Assembly: GCA_036504735.1 (NCBI GenBank)
Contig: DASXUQ010000017.1
Location: 283,349-347,348 of the forward strand
Reading direction: 5' to 3'
Length of the DNA stretch: 64,000 nt
Origin: a bacterium
Lineage (GTDB): Bacteria; Electryoneota; RPQS01
The notes below the pieces were generated by a model. It had not been told where the DNA came from. It saw only the letters and a list, made by a program, of their open reading frames with translations, and made no database searches. Positions 18,014-27,066 of the stretch are shown here, piece by piece (the stretch's first letter is position 1; each line of letters opens with the position of its first letter). A program made the translations under genes and the position numbers.

Positions 18014-18200
18014 TAAATATAAAATGGCTGATCGGAAAAGTCAAGCCAAAAACTGACCATTTGGAATGTTTTCCCGAAAATGCGGTCAGGTAGGCCTCTC
18101 CGCGATATTGGAGACGAATAGGTGGGGGGAATACTTTAGGGACTAAGGCAACTCCCGCGATGTGGAGCGGTGACTGGGTGGGACGGGGTTTAAGCGAGGC

Positions 18201-18219
18201 GGGCCGATGCAATCGGCCC
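18201..18219. repeat. Short palindrome followed by CCTAC
   Basis: GGGCCGATGCAATCGGCCC has 8-bp arms and a 3-nt centre and is followed by CTACCCC. It shares the outer GGGC...GCCCCTAC pattern with the palindromes at 1070 and 3394. Confidence 0.6.
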
Positions 18220-18286
18220 CTACCCCGAGGGCATGAGACAGGGCGATCCGTGCGGGTCGCCCTGTTCTGTATCGCACTTGATCAGC

Positions 18287-18307
18287 GGGCGGATCTAAGA
18301 TCCGCCC
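18287..18307 (-). terminator. Palindrome after the GH20 gene
   Basis: GGGCGGATCT and AGATCCGCCC (10-bp arms, 1-nt centre) lie 19 bases beyond the GH20 stop. It may end the glycan operon or be a member of the palindrome family; the lack of a T-run leaves this open. Confidence 0.45.
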
Positions 18308-18325
18308 CTCCGACAAATGCCGAAG

Positions 18326-19768
18326 CTACTCCCAGTTTTGGCAATATTGTAGACCTAACCGGGAATAGTGTGCAAGGCGCAAAGGAAGCCTCTTGGCGAA
18401 ACCGTCCCAATTCCGTTGAACTTGGGGCGACCAGACCACTTCAGCCAAGGCAGCGATGCGGGGGAGGACCATGTACTGGCCGTGAGCAGTGGTGGGAACG
18501 TACTCGGTCCAGAGATTGGCCTGGGCACCGAGGATATGCTGAGCCTCGGACGCGGACAGTTCTGCGGGGATGGGTTCGAAGGCATAGACTTTGGAGAGGG
18601 GTGAGAAGCCGCCGAAGGCTTTGGGCTGGGTAGCGGGGTCGGCCTGATAGTGGTCGAAATAGAGATGGGAGGCGGGGCACATGACGACATCATGGCCTTG
18701 ACGGGCCGCAGCAATACCGCCTTCGGTGCCGCGCCATGACATGACGGCAGCACTCGCGGGCAGACCGCCTTCGAGGATTTCATCCCAGCCGATGAGCCGC
18801 TTGTTCAGTTTCTGGAGAATGCGGCCCACGCGAGTAATGAAGTAGCTCTGCAAACCGGCGAGGCTCTCGATGCCCTGCTCGCGCATGCGCTGCCGGCATT
18901 TGGGGCACTTTTCCCACTCGCGCTTGTCAGCTTCATCGCCGCCGATGTGGATGAACTCGCCCGGAAAGAGCGCGGCGACTTCGGTGAGGATGTTCTCGAG
19001 GAAGACAAAGGTCTCATCGTTGCCAGCGCAGAAGAGATCGGTGTCGGGCCAGTATTGACCGGACGCGACGGTAAAGGGGCCGCCGGTGCAGGAGAATTCG
19101 GAATAGGCCGCGAGAGCGGCAAGCGCATGGGCGGGCATCTCGATTTCGGGCACGACGGTGATTGAGCGATCCGCCGCATAGGTGACGATGTCGGCGATCT
19201 GCTCTTGGGTATAGAAGCCACCGTAATCGGCTATCTCGTTGGGATCTTGCGGAGGGCGCTCATTCCACGGCATGTCTTCGCGATTGACACGCCACGCGCC
19301 GATGCCGGTGAGACGGGGATAGCGCTTGATTTCGATGCGCCAGCCCTGATCATCGGTGAGGTGCCAGTGGAAGGTGTTGAGCTTGTGAAGGGCGAGGATG
19401 TCGAGGTAGCGCTTGATGAATTCGACGGGGAAGAAATGGCGGCTGACATCGAGGTGCATGCCGCGCCACGAAAAGCGCGGGTAGTCGCGGATGGTGAGGC
19501 ACGGAATGTGGGATTCTTCATTTACCAGTTGCCGCAGAGTCTGCTCGGCATAAAAATGCCCGGCAGGCGTGGGTGCATGGATGTGCACGGCCTCCGGGCT
19601 GACCACCAGTTCATAGCCTTCTGCGCCGAGTTCCGTATCGTGGACCATGTGCAGGGTGGCGATGGCTTCAATGCCGTCACTCTGCCAGCGTTCCAGCATG
19701 TGCGGGGAGAGCGCGAAACTACCGGGCTGCGGTTGAATGCTGACGGGCTGGGGGATGATAGAGATCAT
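18326..19768 (-). CDS. GH20 beta-N-acetylhexosaminidase
   Basis: 480 residues with an N-terminal GH20b-like domain (about 1-115) and a catalytic barrel. The catalytic Asp-Glu pair is in HIGGDEADKREW near residue 276; other family landmarks are RGMHLDVSRHFFPVEFIKRY, LNTFHWHLTDDQGWRIEIKR and AALAEVVWSPQ. It removes terminal beta-GlcNAc or GalNAc from glycans. There is no signal peptide, so it probably acts in the cytoplasm on imported oligosaccharides. Its ATG overlaps the GH130 stop by one base. It is the last gene of the eight-gene operon. Confidence 0.93.
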   Translation of the reverse strand: MISIIPQPVSIQPQPGSFALSPHMLERWQSDGIEAIATLHMVHDTELGAEGYELVVSPEAVHIHAPTPAGHFYAEQTLRQLVNEESHIPCLTIRDYPRFSWRGMHLDVSRHFFPVEFIKRYLDILALHKLNTFHWHLTDDQGWRIEIKRYPRLTGIGAWRVNREDMPWNERPPQDPNEIADYGGFYTQEQIADIVTYAADRSITVVPEIEMPAHALAALAAYSEFSCTGGPFTVASGQYWPDTDLFCAGNDETFVFLENILTEVAALFPGEFIHIGGDEADKREWEKCPKCRQRMREQGIESLAGLQSYFITRVGRILQKLNKRLIGWDEILEGGLPASAAVMSWRGTEGGIAAARQGHDVVMCPASHLYFDHYQADPATQPKAFGGFSPLSKVYAFEPIPAELSASEAQHILGAQANLWTEYVPTTAHGQYMVLPRIAALAEVVWSPQVQRNWDGFAKRLPLRLAHYSRLGLQYCQNWE

Positions 19769-20730
19769 CAGGCCATCCGCGCGTCGGAGAGCAGTTCTTC
19801 GATAGTGGTTACAGCCAGCCCCACGGCTGTGTCCGCCGCGCCGTAGTAGACGAGGACTTCGCTCGAAGGATCAGCGAAACCTTCAGTGTCTGCGTGTTTG
19901 ACGATGGCACCGGAAGGGAAGACGACATTGGGAACCTGGCCGGTGAGTTCATAAGGTTCGCGTGGCTCGAGGATGTTGTAACGGCTGCGCGCCAGCAGCT
20001 TGGAAGGGTCGTGCAGGTCGAGCAGGAAGACTCCGGCCTGATAGATGTTGGAACTGGCAAAATGAGTAGCGACACCGTGATAGATGCAGAGCCAGCCCTC
20101 GCGGGTCTTGATGGGCGGAGGGCCCGCGCCGATGAGTTCATCCCAGTAATGAAAGCGACCATCGAGCAGCGGTGCGACGGGTTTCCAGTGGAGCAGATCA
20201 TCGGACTCGGAAAGACAGATGGCGCTGCCGGAGACCGGGCCGCCGGCAAGTTGTACGCGGTTGGGGCGGTCGAGACGCAAAAATCTGCCGCCGATTTGCT
20301 CCGGGAAGAGCACGCCATTGCGGTTGTCATTTTCGGAGCAGATACCAAGGAAATCGAAACTCTCGAAGTCCACCGTTTTGGCAAGACCGAGGCGGCAGCC
20401 GTCCTCCATATCCATGGCGAAGAGGATGAAGTAATCGTCACCGAGGCGCGTGATGCGGGCATCGTAGCAGTGGAAGATAGTCTCTTTGACCTGTTCAAGT
20501 CCGCGAAAATGAACCATGCGCGGCGAGACGGTGAAGTCATGGCCATTGGTGCTGCGGGCGGTGAGGAAGAAGGTCTCACGCCCCCGGTTCTGCACACGGA
20601 GCATGAGCAGCACCTGTCCATTGAAAAGTACCGCGCCGGGATTGAAGACCGAACTGACATCCACGAGGTGCGGCGAAAGGGAAGGGATGCTATTTCGGGT
20701 TAAGATCGGATTCTTGGGCCAGCGTCGCAT
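19768..20730 (-). CDS. GH130 beta-1,4-mannoside phosphorylase
   Basis: 320 residues, the usual GH130 length, forming a five-bladed propeller. Landmarks are FNPGAVLFNGQVLLMLRVQ, CYDARITRLGDDYFILFA (catalytic Asp region), WDELIGAGPPPIKTREGW and the adjoining CIYHGV. GH130 enzymes cleave beta-mannosides with phosphate to give mannose 1-phosphate; those beside GH92 and GH20 genes act on Man-beta-1,4-GlcNAc from N-glycans. That specificity is inferred from context. No signal peptide. I chose the ATG at 20730: residues upstream of it do not resemble the family. This start lies 41 bases inside the preceding symporter gene. Confidence 0.92.
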   Translation of the reverse strand: MRRWPKNPILTRNSIPSLSPHLVDVSSVFNPGAVLFNGQVLLMLRVQNRGRETFFLTARSTNGHDFTVSPRMVHFRGLEQVKETIFHCYDARITRLGDDYFILFAMDMEDGCRLGLAKTVDFESFDFLGICSENDNRNGVLFPEQIGGRFLRLDRPNRVQLAGGPVSGSAICLSESDDLLHWKPVAPLLDGRFHYWDELIGAGPPPIKTREGWLCIYHGVATHFASSNIYQAGVFLLDLHDPSKLLARSRYNILEPREPYELTGQVPNVVFPSGAIVKHADTEGFADPSSEVLVYYGAADTAVGLAVTTIEELLSDARMA

Positions 20731-22675
20731 GGGCCGGAGCTTCCTTTGCTGAAGTGCGTTCGACAAAGCCGTCGTCGTGATGATCGCGGACCATGGTTTT
20801 GAGGCGGTGGAGCATGTCCTTGAGGTCACGCAGACCGCCGATGGAAAACCAGATAATGACCGCGATGGAGGCCACGACATTGATGAGAATAAAGACGCGC
20901 CAGAAGCTCATCCACGCGGAATCGGCGACAGTGGCGGAGAGATTGTAGAAGGTGCCGACGAGGAAGACGATGCTCCAGACGAGGGTCCATGCATAGGCGA
21001 CGACGTAAGTGATTTTGTCGCCGCGGGTGAACTCCTTGCCCATGCCGAGCATCCGCAGGCCGCGCACGGGAACCTCGTCAACGATCTGGTTTTCCCCGCG
21101 AATGGCATAGGCGCCGCGATGCAGCATCTTGTCCATGTCAAAGGCGTGGCGCTTGTCGAGCAACGACACCACAATGTAGATGATGGAGGAACCCGCCATG
21201 GCGATGCCCCAGAACATCTGGCCATTGATGGGAAAGTCAGGGTTGATCTGGTGAATGATGATGCCGCCGACGGCGATCACCGAGCCGGTAATCAATGCGC
21301 TCCAGGCCGCGGCGGTGGTGCCGCGCTTCCAATAGAGACCGCCGATGATGACCGCGCCGCTGCCGCCGGTGAAAATGGCCCCGGTGATGGCAAAGAAGAG
21401 GAAGATGTATTCACTCTGCTGGAAGATCATGCTGAAGAGGAAGATGAAAATGCAGACACCGAGAATCGAGAGTCTGAGCACTTTCAGATGCTGTTCCGGC
21501 GCGAAGGGCTTGCGGCGGAAGGGCATGATCACATCCTGAATGAAGATGCTGCCCCAGGAATGCAGATAGCTGTCGTGCGTGCCGATGGTGGCCATGAGCA
21601 TCACGGTGGTGAGCGCGCCCATCAGACCCAAGGGCAGAAGCTTGCTGAGGACGAGCGGCACGGTAAGCTGGCTCTTGAGGGCTTTGGAGGCTACGCCGCT
21701 GAGGATGTTGTTCACGCCGTCGGCATGGACCGAGAAGCCGGGGTGATGCATGACCGTGTAGGCGATGATGGGGACAAAGATCAGCATCAGCCACTTGGGG
21801 ATGTCGCGCAGATTGCCGAGGACTTCACCCATCTTGGCCTCATGGGCGCTCTTGGCCGACGAATTGTAGCCTTGAGTGCCCTGCCAGGACATCTTGCCAT
21901 AGATGACGCCGGCGACGCCGATCAGGAAATACCACAGGTTGAAGTCCTTGACATTGCTGGTGTGGTAAGGATTGATGAGCGAGGCGTCGGCGGGAGCGGT
22001 GATGAGCGCGGCGAAAATCTGCTGCCAGTCCACGGTCAGCAGAAAATAGATGACGATGACGATGAAGACGCTGTTGACGAAGATGCCCTGCACGAACTCG
22101 GTGATGATGACGGCAATCTGCCCGCCGGCGAAGAGGAAGTAAAGGGCAATGGAGAGAAACAGCGCCATGACCAGCGGAAACATGGGAATGTAGAGCCCGG
22201 CGATTTCAAGCTCGGACGGCAAACCGCAGAAGTAGATGAAGAAGCGCGCACCGACGGCGGGAAAGATACCGAAGTTAACGATGCCCGAGGTGAAGGCGAG
22301 CAGCCCCGCGAAGATGCGGAAGCGGCGGCTGTAGCGGATCTCGAAGAACTGCGCGACGGTGAGGGCGCGCGTCTGACGGAAGCGGTAGATGACCCAACCG
22401 GAGACGGTGATGGCCAGCAGCACCACACCCATAGTGAATTCCCACCAGCGCAGAGAGAAGCCCGCGATGTAATTCATCTCCCACATGCCGACAATGGTAA
22501 TGGATCCCAGCGCGGACATGCCCTGCGAGACGCTGATCATGTAGCGTCCGGCGGTGCGCCCCGCGCTGAGGAAGTCGGCGACGCTCTGCATGTAGCGCTT
22601 GCTGAGACGCACAAGGGCGATCAGGCCGGAGATGCAGACGATAACAATCAGCCAATCAAGAAACTTCAGATTCAA
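20690..22675 (-). CDS. Sodium:solute symporter (SSS family)
   Basis: About 661 residues with some 14 membrane helices. SSS landmarks: LSKRYMQSVADFLSAGRTAG, SVSQGMSALGSITIVG and RYSRRFRIFAGLLAFTSGIV. The frame is open further upstream but those residues are an artefact overlapping GH92. I place the start at a TTG (22675) that follows the GH92 stop by two bases and has GGAG eight bases upstream; no ATG fits the first helix (LNLKFLDWLIVIVCISGLIA). It likely imports a sugar released from N-glycans with sodium. The long C-terminal tail after the last helix is cytoplasmic and overlaps the GH130 start. Confidence 0.88.
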   Translation of the reverse strand: MNLKFLDWLIVIVCISGLIALVRLSKRYMQSVADFLSAGRTAGRYMISVSQGMSALGSITIVGMWEMNYIAGFSLRWWEFTMGVVLLAITVSGWVIYRFRQTRALTVAQFFEIRYSRRFRIFAGLLAFTSGIVNFGIFPAVGARFFIYFCGLPSELEIAGLYIPMFPLVMALFLSIALYFLFAGGQIAVIITEFVQGIFVNSVFIVIVIYFLLTVDWQQIFAALITAPADASLINPYHTSNVKDFNLWYFLIGVAGVIYGKMSWQGTQGYNSSAKSAHEAKMGEVLGNLRDIPKWLMLIFVPIIAYTVMHHPGFSVHADGVNNILSGVASKALKSQLTVPLVLSKLLPLGLMGALTTVMLMATIGTHDSYLHSWGSIFIQDVIMPFRRKPFAPEQHLKVLRLSILGVCIFIFLFSMIFQQSEYIFLFFAITGAIFTGGSGAVIIGGLYWKRGTTAAAWSALITGSVIAVGGIIIHQINPDFPINGQMFWGIAMAGSSIIYIVVSLLDKRHAFDMDKMLHRGAYAIRGENQIVDEVPVRGLRMLGMGKEFTRGDKITYVVAYAWTLVWSIVFLVGTFYNLSATVADSAWMSFWRVFILINVVASIAVIIWFSIGGLRDLKDMLHRLKTMVRDHHDDGFVERTSAKEAPAHATLAQESDLNPK

Positions 22676-22677
22676 GG

Positions 22678-25600
22678 CTATTTCTCCGCTTCCCGTTCCG
22701 TGCCCCAGCTCTTGTTGGGCACCGGGCCCATGATGAAGGCCAGCGTACCGCCGCTGATAATGTCGTTGTGCGTGATGAAAGTTGAGGTCAGCGGCTTGCC
22801 GTTGAGCGATACCGACTGCACATAGATGTTCTTGTCGGAGACGTTCTTTGCGGTAACGGTAAAGGTTTTGTCTTTGCCTACGTGGATGGAGACCTTGTCG
22901 AGCAATGGCGTTCCGAGCTGGTAGGTGCCGTCGGCGGGATTGACCGGATAGAAGCCCATGGCGCTGAGGACATACCACGCGCTCATCTGGCCGCAGTCTT
23001 CATTGCCGCAGAGGCCGTCGGGTTTGTCGGTGTAGTAGTCGCGGCAGATGCGGTGCACGATTTCCTGCGTCTTCCACGGCTGCCCGGCGAAATTATAAAG
23101 ATAGGCGATGTGGTGGCTGGGCTCATTGCCCTGAGCGTAGAGGCCGACGAGGCCGGTGACATCCGGCGGCGCGCCTTCGTCTTCGGCGACCGGACTCTGG
23201 TGGAACAGCGAATCGAGTTTTTGCGAGAACTTCTGTTTGCCGCCCATGAGGGAGATCAGTCCGGGAACATCCTGTGGCACATACCAACTGTACTGCCAGG
23301 CATTGCCTTCGGTGTACTGCGGCTGCTTTTCGGTGCCGAAGCGGGGATTGAAGGGGGAAACCCAACTGCCGTCGGAATTGCGGCCACGCATGAAGCCGCT
23401 GGTGGAATCGTAGAGGTTGCGGTAGTAGAGGGCGCGCTTGGAAAAGAGGTCGTAGTCGCCGGTCTTGCCGAGAGACTTGGCCATTTGGGCGATGCACCAG
23501 TCATCATAGGCATATTCGAGAGCCTTGGAGACGGACTCGCGCTCTTTGTCGGCGGGGATGTAGCCGTAGGGCTTGACGGGGGGTACGGTCACGTCCTTCT
23601 CGACGATATTCCCCGCCGCGTTCACCGCCACCTTCATTTGGGTGGATGATGCGACGGCTTCAATGGGCAGTTCGAAGGTGTTGAGGCCGGTTTTCAGGTT
23701 GACTTGCTGCATGCTCTTGCCGTTCAGAGAGACGGTTGCCGCGACAGGTGGAGCGGAATGCTCGACCATCACCTTGAGAAACTGGTATGGCTTACCGCTC
23801 TCTTCTGCGAGCGCGTACTCCGGCTCAACCCGGACTTCTTGGGTGACCGAATGCTCGAACGTCATGTACCAGTCGGGACTGTTTCCCTTTTCGCCGACTA
23901 CAACCAGCGTCACAGGCTTGCCGGGAGTGAAACTTCGGGAATTGGCGGTCAGGAACATGTTGCCAAAGAGGTCATCGTACCGATCCCGGCGTTGCGGCAC
24001 AAACGTTAGCTCGGCGCCATTATCACCACGCACCGTCCATTGAGTTCGGGAAGTGTCTTGTGCCGTGCCGAAGCTCAGCCAGTACTTGTTGTTGACGTAT
24101 ACCCGGAACTCGTGCCCGCCCTTTCCGGTTGCCACCCCGGCAGCCCACATGAAGGTGACGGGTGTGGCTTGCTTGAATACGGGCACGGGTTCCGTTTCCC
24201 ACTTCACCTCCATCCCGCCGGTGGTGGCGCGGGAAATGCGAGCCTGTGTAACGTAAGGATAGGAGGAATGATAGGAGATCTCCTCACCGGATAGGGTCTT
24301 TGCCCAGCCCTTGAGGATGTGAGTGCCTGCGGGCAGGGAGCTTTCCCCGGCGGCGAGAGTGTTGACCTGCTCGCGCTGAAGCTGCGTCAATTTCTCGCTC
24401 AGCGATGCCGGGGTGACGAGGTTATAATATTCCAATCCGCGCTTGTTTTGCGTGGCGCTCTTCTTCATGGCGTCGAAGGCCTCCTTGGGATCGAAACCCT
24501 TGAAGCCTTTGAAAAAAGCATCGGCGATAACGGGGATGGAATGGTAGCCGATCATGCACCAGGTTTCATTGCCGGTGAGGGGCCAGACGGGAAGCAGGCC
24601 GCCGTCCCGGTAGAAGGCGAGCATGGAGTTGACGAAATCGGCGACGCGGTCCGGTTGGAAGATAGTGTAGAGCGGGTGCGCGGCGCGATAGGTGTCCCAC
24701 AAGGAGAATGTGCAGTAATTATCGAAGCCTTTAGCCTGATGGACCTTGCCGTCGCCGCCGCGATATTGGCCGTCCACGTCATCGAAGAGCGTAGGGGCGA
24801 GCATGGTGTGGTAGAGGGCGGTATAGAAGGTCGCCTTGTCCGCCTGACTCTTGCTCTCGACATCGAGGGTGCCGAGTTCCTTCTGCCAGGCGTCATTTGC
24901 TGCCAGTTTCACGCCGTCAAAGTCCCAGTTCGGAATTTCCGCCGCAAGATTCTTGCGCGCACCTTCCACCGACACGGCGGAAATGCCCACCTTCACCAAA
25001 AGGGGAGCGCCGTCGCGTGTGGAGAAGTAGAGGGCCTCGCGAGTCGGCCTGCTGGGCTCTCCCTTCCCCGGAGCGAACCTACCCAACATCCATGAGCCGA
25101 AGAACGGCTTGGAGAACTTCGCCACAAAATAGACGTGCTGTTCCCGCGCCCAGCCTGCAGAAGTGCGGTAGCCCGAAACTGTGACCGAATCCTCGAGAGT
25201 GATGCCGCGTTCCAGCGGGGTGTCATCATTGCCGTAGTTCACGTCCACCACCACGCAGGCGGAATCACTTTTGGGGAAGGTGTAACGATGAAAGCCCGCG
25301 CGCTTGGTAGCCGTCAGATCAACATCAATGTTGTGATCAAGCAGCTTCACCGCATAGAAACCCGGCTTGGCATGCTCCTGGTCATGGGAGAACCTGCAGC
25401 GGATCAGCGAATCCATGCGGGGCTCGCCAAGGGTAGGCGTGAGGAGAATGTCCCCCAGATCGGCGCAACCTGTGCCGCTGAGGTGTGTGTGGCTGAAGCC
25501 GACGAGGGTGGTGTCGGAATAGTGATAGCCGCTGCACCAGTCCCAGCCGAAGGTGCCACCGTCGGGACTGAGTTGCACCATGCCGAAGGGCAAGGACGCG

Positions 25601-25731
25601 CCGGGGTAGGTGTGACCGTGGCCATTGGTGCCGATCATGGGATTGACATAATCTACGGGCCGCAGATCATCTCGGGCTGCGGCCATGAAGGCGCAGCAGC
25701 AAACAAGGAAAAGAAGGGTAATGAGTTTCAT
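22678..25731 (-). CDS. Secreted GH92 alpha-mannosidase with a large inserted domain
   Basis: 1017 residues against about 750 for typical GH92. Signal peptide 1-19. The N-terminal GH92 beta-sandwich starts VDYVNPMIGTNGHGHTYPGA, and the (alpha/alpha)6 catalytic domain ends with GNEDCGQMSAWYVLSAMGFY, the calcium/acid-base hallmark. Exo-alpha-mannosidases of this family remove alpha-mannose from high-mannose N-glycans. Residues of about 440-715 are extra and split the catalytic domain between KRGLEYYN and GYIPADKERESVSKALEYAY, which are adjacent in ordinary members. The insert is beta-rich (VTFMWAAGVATGKGGHEFRV) and may bind carbohydrate. It lies 18 bases after the FHS permease gene. Confidence 0.94.
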   Translation of the reverse strand: MKLITLLFLVCCCAFMAAARDDLRPVDYVNPMIGTNGHGHTYPGASLPFGMVQLSPDGGTFGWDWCSGYHYSDTTLVGFSHTHLSGTGCADLGDILLTPTLGEPRMDSLIRCRFSHDQEHAKPGFYAVKLLDHNIDVDLTATKRAGFHRYTFPKSDSACVVVDVNYGNDDTPLERGITLEDSVTVSGYRTSAGWAREQHVYFVAKFSKPFFGSWMLGRFAPGKGEPSRPTREALYFSTRDGAPLLVKVGISAVSVEGARKNLAAEIPNWDFDGVKLAANDAWQKELGTLDVESKSQADKATFYTALYHTMLAPTLFDDVDGQYRGGDGKVHQAKGFDNYCTFSLWDTYRAAHPLYTIFQPDRVADFVNSMLAFYRDGGLLPVWPLTGNETWCMIGYHSIPVIADAFFKGFKGFDPKEAFDAMKKSATQNKRGLEYYNLVTPASLSEKLTQLQREQVNTLAAGESSLPAGTHILKGWAKTLSGEEISYHSSYPYVTQARISRATTGGMEVKWETEPVPVFKQATPVTFMWAAGVATGKGGHEFRVYVNNKYWLSFGTAQDTSRTQWTVRGDNGAELTFVPQRRDRYDDLFGNMFLTANSRSFTPGKPVTLVVVGEKGNSPDWYMTFEHSVTQEVRVEPEYALAEESGKPYQFLKVMVEHSAPPVAATVSLNGKSMQQVNLKTGLNTFELPIEAVASSTQMKVAVNAAGNIVEKDVTVPPVKPYGYIPADKERESVSKALEYAYDDWCIAQMAKSLGKTGDYDLFSKRALYYRNLYDSTSGFMRGRNSDGSWVSPFNPRFGTEKQPQYTEGNAWQYSWYVPQDVPGLISLMGGKQKFSQKLDSLFHQSPVAEDEGAPPDVTGLVGLYAQGNEPSHHIAYLYNFAGQPWKTQEIVHRICRDYYTDKPDGLCGNEDCGQMSAWYVLSAMGFYPVNPADGTYQLGTPLLDKVSIHVGKDKTFTVTAKNVSDKNIYVQSVSLNGKPLTSTFITHNDIISGGTLAFIMGPVPNKSWGTEREAEK

Positions 25732-25749
25732 GGGCGAAGTTATCCTCGT

Positions 25750-27036
25750 TCAGGCGGCCACAGTTTCGGAGACGGTAGCGGGTTCCGTGGCGGAACGTTG
25801 CACATGCCGGGAACCTTTGACCGCATAGTAGATGATGTACAGGTAGCAGAGGGCGGGAAGAATGAAGGCATGATGGATGCCGATACTGTCCGCGAGAGCG
25901 CCCTGCAACACGGGAATGATGGCGCCGCCGACAATGGCCATGACCAGAATGCTCGAACCCTGGCTGGTAAGGTTGCCGAGGTCCTCAATGCCCAAGGTGA
26001 AGATGATGGGGAACATCACGGAATTGAAGAAGCCCACAGCCAGAATGGTGAACATGGCCGCGGAGCCGGAGATGAAAATAGTGGTGAACACCAAAAGCGA
26101 AGCAACCGTAGCAGCAACGGCAAGGACTTGACGGGGCTTCAGTTTTTGCAGGAGGGCCGAACCGATGAAGCGACCCACCATGGCGCTGCCCCAATAGTAG
26201 GAGACAAAACCGGCGGCGGTGGCTTCGACGAGACCGGCAATCTCCGGCTGACCGAAGAAGTTCACCAGAAAGCTGCCGATGGAGACTTCCGCGCCGACAT
26301 AGAGGAAGATACCGAGGGCGGCGAGGCGCAGATGGCGATATTTGAGGGCGTCGCGCAGTTTGGCGCTCTTGGTGTTGTGATTCTCGACCGCGTCAATGAC
26401 GGGAAGCTTGATCAGACCCATCACCACGGCGAGCAGGAAGAGGGCGCCGGCAAGCCAGAGATAGGGCATCTGCACCGAAGCGGCCTTGGCCAGTTTGGCG
26501 GCGTGCTGCTCGGCGGCGGGAAGCGCGGCGACCTGTGCGGCGGTGAGCGTAGTGCCGAGGATCAGCAACCCGCCGATCAGGGGCGCAGTGGTGTGCCCCA
26601 AGGAATTAACAGCTTGTGCCAGATTCAGACGGCTGGAGGCGGTTTCGGGCTTTCCCAGCACCGCCGCATAGGGATTGGCAGCGACCTGCAGAACCGTGAT
26701 TCCCGTAGCCAGCACGAAGAGCGCGGTCAAAAAGAGCGGATAAGACATCATTCCGGCGGCGGGATAGAACATAAGCGCGCCGATACCGCCCGTGGCCAGT
26801 CCGACCACCACGCCCTTCTGATAGCCGAGGCGGGCAATGACCTTGCCCGCAGGGATGGACATGATGAAATACGCGGCGAAGAAGGTGAACTGAATCAGCA
26901 TCACCCGCGTGTAGTTCAGATCGAAGACCGCTTTCAGATGCGGCACGAGAATATCATTCAGGCATGTGAGAAAGCCCCACATGAAAAACAGTGTCGTAAC
27001 AATCCCGAATGCGGATTTATAGCCTTTCTTTTCCAT
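25750..27036 (-). CDS. FHS-family sugar permease (FucP/GluP-like MFS transporter)
   Basis: 428 residues with 12 predicted helices. Family landmarks: LFFMWGFLTCLNDILVPHLK, GYQKGVVVGLATGGIGALMF and LQVAANPYAAVLGKPETASS, all typical of fucose/glucose/galactose:proton symporters. Within this operon it most likely carries mannose, GlcNAc or a short oligosaccharide across the inner membrane, alongside the SSS symporter. The ATG has AGGA six bases upstream. Confidence 0.92.
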   Translation of the reverse strand: MEKKGYKSAFGIVTTLFFMWGFLTCLNDILVPHLKAVFDLNYTRVMLIQFTFFAAYFIMSIPAGKVIARLGYQKGVVVGLATGGIGALMFYPAAGMMSYPLFLTALFVLATGITVLQVAANPYAAVLGKPETASSRLNLAQAVNSLGHTTAPLIGGLLILGTTLTAAQVAALPAAEQHAAKLAKAASVQMPYLWLAGALFLLAVVMGLIKLPVIDAVENHNTKSAKLRDALKYRHLRLAALGIFLYVGAEVSIGSFLVNFFGQPEIAGLVEATAAGFVSYYWGSAMVGRFIGSALLQKLKPRQVLAVAATVASLLVFTTIFISGSAAMFTILAVGFFNSVMFPIIFTLGIEDLGNLTSQGSSILVMAIVGGAIIPVLQGALADSIGIHHAFILPALCYLYIIYYAVKGSRHVQRSATEPATVSETVAA

Positions 27037-27066
27037 GCGATGTCCTGTAGTGTGGCGGGAATGGAA

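Larger units (their letters stand above)
17896..18325. other. Spacer between the efflux and glycan operons
   Basis: 430 bases without a gene. The first part holds the efflux promoter and operators. From about 18160 it holds two palindromes of the GGGC...GCCC type (18201-18219, 18287-18307) lying after the GH20 stop of the glycan operon. Confidence 0.65.
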
